From assembly GCA_958430865.1 (NCBI GenBank), contig CAUDNR010000613.1, forward strand, positions 1,982 to 65,981: DNA of 64,000 nucleotides. Reading direction: 5' to 3'. Below the pieces are notes generated by a model that worked only from the letters and a program-made list of their open reading frames with translations, was not told where the DNA came from and did not search any database. The DNA comes from Entrophospora sp. SA101. Taxonomy: Eukaryota > Glomeromycota > Glomeromycetes > Entrophosporales > Entrophosporaceae. Shown piece after piece: positions 59,784 to 64,000 of the stretch (the stretch's first letter is position 1; the number at the start of each line of letters is the position of its first letter). The position numbers and the translations under genes were made by a program.

Positions 59784-60839
59784 ATAGATAAAAATAAAAA
59801 TAAAAATAGAAATAAAATTTAAATTTCCTGGAATTAAGAGATTCTCCCGGAATGGGCGGAATCGCTCAAAACGTGCGGATTCGCCCAGGTACAAAGTGAG
59901 CGAAAACGCGCAATACGGGCTAATATGTAAATGAACATGTATATAAAGAACTTGATTTCGACCTAATGTAAAAGTAACTTTCTAACAAGTTAATTAGTTT
60001 CGATTAAGGAAAACTTGATAACAAGTTAATTAGTTTCGACTAAATAAACTAAATAAATAAAATAATAATATTTTATGTTATCACCAATTAAAATACACTC
60101 TCCCAAATTTAATCGGTGACAGTATCTAGAAATTGATCTATTAATAGATTGATCAGTTGCTTGATTAAATTTCTGTTTTTCTAATAAACAATCAAACTTT
60201 AATTTCCTCAAGTACAATTACTCAAACTTGTGTATTAATTTTTTGTTCGTCTTTAAATTTTTTTTTAATTGTCATTGTAAGAATTAATAAAATTAGTGTC
60301 TGACATTTCTGCAGCTGCAAATTTTAAAGCCCGAGTTGCAACCTTTCCTGAAGCCTCTGAACCCCTGAAACTGTCTGCAACTATAATTATGATGGCTTAG
60401 TATCAAAAATGGAATCACATAACTGCAAAAATGATGTTTATTTATTTTTAAATAAAATAATTACTACTACTATTGTTGATTATTTCTAAATAAAAAAAAA
60501 ATATTATTAATTATCTTTTATTACTAACATTAATTTTTTTTAATAAAAACCATTTTTATAAAACTGATGATTCATCATACATATTAATATATATTAATAT
60601 CCATACTAATACTAATAGTACATGTCAGGAAGAATATTATTATTATTATCATTGATTTTTAATTATGTGACAGAATTGTTTCAGCAGTTGCATTAGATGT
60701 TGATTTTTTTTGGGTTGCAACTAAGGTTGCTTGCCAAAACCTCTTAGTGACTGTTAAAACTCTGTTGAAACTCTAATGAACAATTAGTATATACCTTGTC
60801 AAAACTCTGATGATTGACAAAACCCCCAAATGCGAAACT
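59784..60839. repeat. Inverted repeat arm C2 (mirror of 51734-52797)
   Basis: Reverse complement of arm C1, about 7 kb away. At 60806-60839 it switches without a gap into the mirror of 26609-29803. Confidence 0.88.
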
Positions 60840-61694
60840 TGTCGAAACTTTAATAAACAATTATTATGTAACCTGTCAAAACTCTGTCGATTGATTTCTG
60901 AAGTTTCGCCCACAACTTTAGCTGATGATCTCATCAAAAAAAAAAATGATAATTATAGTAATACATTCCATATTCCTATTTCAAAAAACCAAGAGAAATG
61001 ACAGCATAGATATTTTGACTAATAAGGAAGAATTATTTTTATACAACTACACTGAACAAACACAATTTCTTTATTATTTGATCTTTGATCATAATTTTTA
61101 TATTCAAATTCTTGAATGTAAATGTTTAAGTAGGAACAAAAAATGTTTTTTCCTTTTCACCAGTAATATTTAACTTTAATTCCTTTGGTGAATTCTCTAT
61201 TACCATATATAAAATTTAATATATCATGATGACAAGTTAATGAAGAAGGAAGGTATGACACAAGAAATAATCAATTGACAAGTTTTATTTCAGAATTTAT
61301 TTTATTTATTCCATTAGTTTTTTCTAAAAAGAAATATTTTATTAAATACAAATAAAATAATAAATGAATTATTATAAATTATTAAATATATCATTTACCT
61401 TCTTTTTTCCCTACAAATCCAAAGAGATGTATATAAATAAAATTTTAATGCTTGAATTAAATCGATAAATGTCTAATAATAGCAATAAAATTTAATATAA
61501 AATACAAAACGGTATACATATACATATACATTATATATATATATAAATTAAAGATTATTATCGAATGAATACTCAAGAAACAAATGTTTGATTATTGTTA
61601 ATAAAACTCCTGTAAAAATCCTTTTGTGTGAGAGAGAAGAGAGAAAAACATAATTATTCTTAAATGTGATGAAATTTTATTGCAATTATCAGAT

Positions 61695-62563
61695 CTATGA
61701 ATTTCTCCTATTCCTTCTTCTTTCCATAACTTTAAGTCTTGATTTTGCATCTTCTGACGACACAGGTTTATAGTATAGATGAGGAGTAGCTTTTGTTTTT
61801 GAAAATAGTGAATCTAATGACACTATCTTTATGTTAGGAACAGTTCCTTATTAATATTAAAATTTCAATTAGACAAGAAAATCAATCATTGATAAATTCA
61901 ATTTCATATTCCCAAAAAAATTTTTTGCATTTACCACTATTTCCATTAGGTTTTTTTCTTTCAGATCTTTGTATATCGCGTGAATTTGATAAATTCGAAT
62001 TCGAATTCGAATTTGGATTTGTGTTTGATGCTTTATTTTCTTCTTCTGCAATCAATTCCTCTGCCTTTTCAAAATCTATAAATTCTAACATAAGTTTTCT
62101 GCCAGTTTCAGGTGGAAAAACAACATCCCAGAGTGATTGATGTGCCAATTTTGCTGAATCAATTGAATCATACTACATTGATTAATTAATTAAACAAGAA
62201 TAATAATATTCTTGTTATAAAACTGATTTCCAACTTTAATTTATTATATTTATGTATAAATGAAATCACCTTTACATAACAATGAGATTTAATCTTATCC
62301 ATCCAAAAAAATACGATTTTGCCATATTGCTCTAAAAGTTCGCGGACTTTTGTATGTGTTAAAGGACGAACAAAATTTTTAATGTATATGGTTGCAGTTG
62401 GCTCATGTTCAGAGGGTGGAACTGAAAGGTAATAAAAAAAGAGAAGAATGAAGTCGATTAAACGCCTTTAATAAAAAAAGTTGTTGAATTATACGGTTAT
62501 TACAATACCTTGCATTTCTTGTTTATTTTCTTTATCTTCTTCATGTCCATTATCTTGTTGCAT
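61695..62563 (-). CDS. Acinus-like RRM protein with RSB motif, copy 2
   Basis: Mirror of the gene at 28046-28914, with the same four exons and the same protein as far as compared. If the duplication is real, both copies should be expressible, because promoter and 3' flank are included. If it is an assembly artefact, there is only one gene. Confidence 0.85.
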
Positions 62564-62691
62564 TTCTTGATTCTTTCTTCAGTTGATGACAAAAAAGAAC
62601 AAGTCAAATTAATGTAACATAAAATTTCCAGAATAATCTATGTAATTTTTTTAATTGAACGCGGTTGTATCTATATACTTCAAACTCAAAC

Positions 62692-64000
62692 ATGACATTT
62701 GATTTCTGTAGAATCTGTAAAAGGAATAATTCTGAAGGTAAAAAACATTTATATACAAAATTACATCAAGGGAATTTACTCAATATATTAAACAAAGAAA
62801 TTACGGTAACTATATCTTTTCTTTTCATCATCACGTTTTTAATTAAATAAATCTTTTTACATTGTATTATTTCTTTTGTTTAAAAAAAAGAAATATAAAA
62901 AGTACAGGATTTTTTTAAAAGACATTACTATTGTTTATGATGTTAACAAGCAACCTGATTTTTGGTGTTTTTTTTGTGAAGTGAACGTAGAAATAACTTT
63001 TAAAAATGTTGACGAAAAACAAATTATTTGGTTTGTACTATTGATTCTTTTTCCCAAAACAAACAATAAAAAATCTTGATTATTTTAATATGGTTTTTTT
63101 ATTATGTAGTGAACACATATTTGAACATATAGTAACAAAAAATCATCATGATAATGTTATCAAGTATTTTAAAGATCAAAAAGCAGATTGTAAATTAATT
63201 AATAATTTTATACTGAAAAAAGATGAAATTGACAAGGTAAATTAATAATATTAATATTATTAATAATAAATTGGTTTATCTTATTATATTATATTGTAAA
63301 TTAAACAGTTTCGAAGGAGATCAAAAGAGTTACAAAAGAAAAATCAGTTAAAAAAGGAAGAAAGGGAATTAAAATCCAATGTAAATCAAGAATCCAATAA
63401 TATTAGCGTAAATTTACCAAGTAGCTTTGAAAACCTTGCGGCATCTCGCCCTGAAAATCAGTCTCTTTCTATGTCAAATATTCAAGATTTACCGGTATGA
63501 TTATTTTTATAATTATGATGATAATTAGATGTATAAACGCTTTTGTAATATTATATATTTATATATTTAGATTTCTATTTTGGATAAAAATGATAAAATG
63601 GAAATAAAATTTGAAAATTTTAATAATAATAATTCAACAGTTAAACCAATAATTAATAACAAATTAAATATTAATGAAGAAAAAAAAAAAAAGAGAGATC
63701 GTTCAAATATATTAGATGAAGATGATGATGATGGTGGTGGTGGAGAAAGAAAGAGAAGAACAAGATCAACTGATGATATTTTTGTACAAAGTAATTATAA
63801 TAATAGGTGATAAATATTATTTATTTATATTTGTATTTACACTTTTTATTTCTCTTTTGTTTAGAATTAACACGTATAAAAGTCCCGCCTCTTAAACCTG
63901 GTGAAGGAAATGTGTTTGAAGAAGGATCTGGTAAAGATATAGACATATTGTTTATTCTTATTTTTACTCTTACTCCACTTCTTTTTTTAACAAATTATTA
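62692..64000 (+). CDS. CENATAC (CCDC84)-like protein, copy 2, 3' end outside the window
   Basis: Mirror of the gene at 26223-27917, covering exons 1 to 6. The last two exons, with the diagnostic RVGANF and FGRVWNNG blocks, lie beyond 64000. The shared 128-bp promoter region is at 62564-62691. Confidence 0.85.

Larger units (their letters stand above)
60806..64000. repeat. Inverted repeat arm B2 (mirror of 26609-29803), runs off the window
   Basis: Carries second copies of the Acinus-like and CENATAC-like genes in reversed order and orientation. Every shared open frame has the same translation as in arm B1. Confidence 0.9.

Overview
The window is AT-rich, intron-rich fungal DNA. The best fit is an arbuscular mycorrhizal fungus of the Rhizophagus irregularis type. 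This is inferred from several things together: very AT-rich intergenic DNA, short GT-AG introns, tandem tyrosine-kinase-like genes with HRDLHAGN-type catalytic loops, a MATA-HMG gene, a PIF1-like helicase fragment, a Kex2-processed repeat-peptide precursor, and many decayed DNA transposons. No prokaryotic, organellar or viral gene was recognised. Two 10-N gaps (20642-20651 and 51587-51596) show that the sequence is a scaffold.

Layout: 1-285 is a fragment of a PIF1-like helicase. 1314-3427 (minus) is the C-terminal half of a BK-type potassium channel gene. 3459-7254 holds a broken TRAPP subunit (Bet5/TRAPPC1) gene, low-grade repeats and a pogo/Tigger transposon remnant. 9742-11255 and 14817-17260 are two tandem kinase genes. 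20013-20641 is a secreted precursor built of Kex2-bounded peptide repeats and cut by a gap. 21260-21865 is an aspartate aminotransferase relic. 22133-25968 is an inverted copy of 3459-7254. 26223-28914 is a head-to-head pair of splicing-factor genes (CENATAC/CCDC84-like and Acinus-like). 30688-33288 is glycogen synthase, 36444-36995 cytochrome c oxidase subunit Va (fungal Cox6) and 38313-40731 proteasome subunit Rpn3. 40732-46908 is a gene desert. 46909-47934 is a MATA-HMG protein. 48000-55890 is repeat-rich. 55894-56880 is a LisH-domain protein and 57232-58295 an orphan membrane protein. From 59784 to the end lies an inverted composite copy of 51.7-52.8 kb joined to 26.6-29.8 kb, including second copies of both splicing-factor genes.

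The household genes (GSY, COX5A, RPN3, the splicing pair) look intact. When introns are removed by eye, their exons join in frame and match family landmarks. The rest is shaped by mobile DNA. Both large inverted repeats have a breakpoint inside a dispersed repeat: a pogo element at about 6478/22949, and a short shared repeat at 29770-29803, 51734-51767 and 60806-60839. This suggests ectopic recombination, or assembly joins made at repeats.

The most notable single gene is the secreted peptide precursor. Its KR-(D/E)A-DAEA spacer layout resembles yeast alpha-factor precursors and implies a short mature peptide rich in Tyr, Lys and His. All functional statements come from reading translated sequence and remembered family features. 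No search or alignment program was run.
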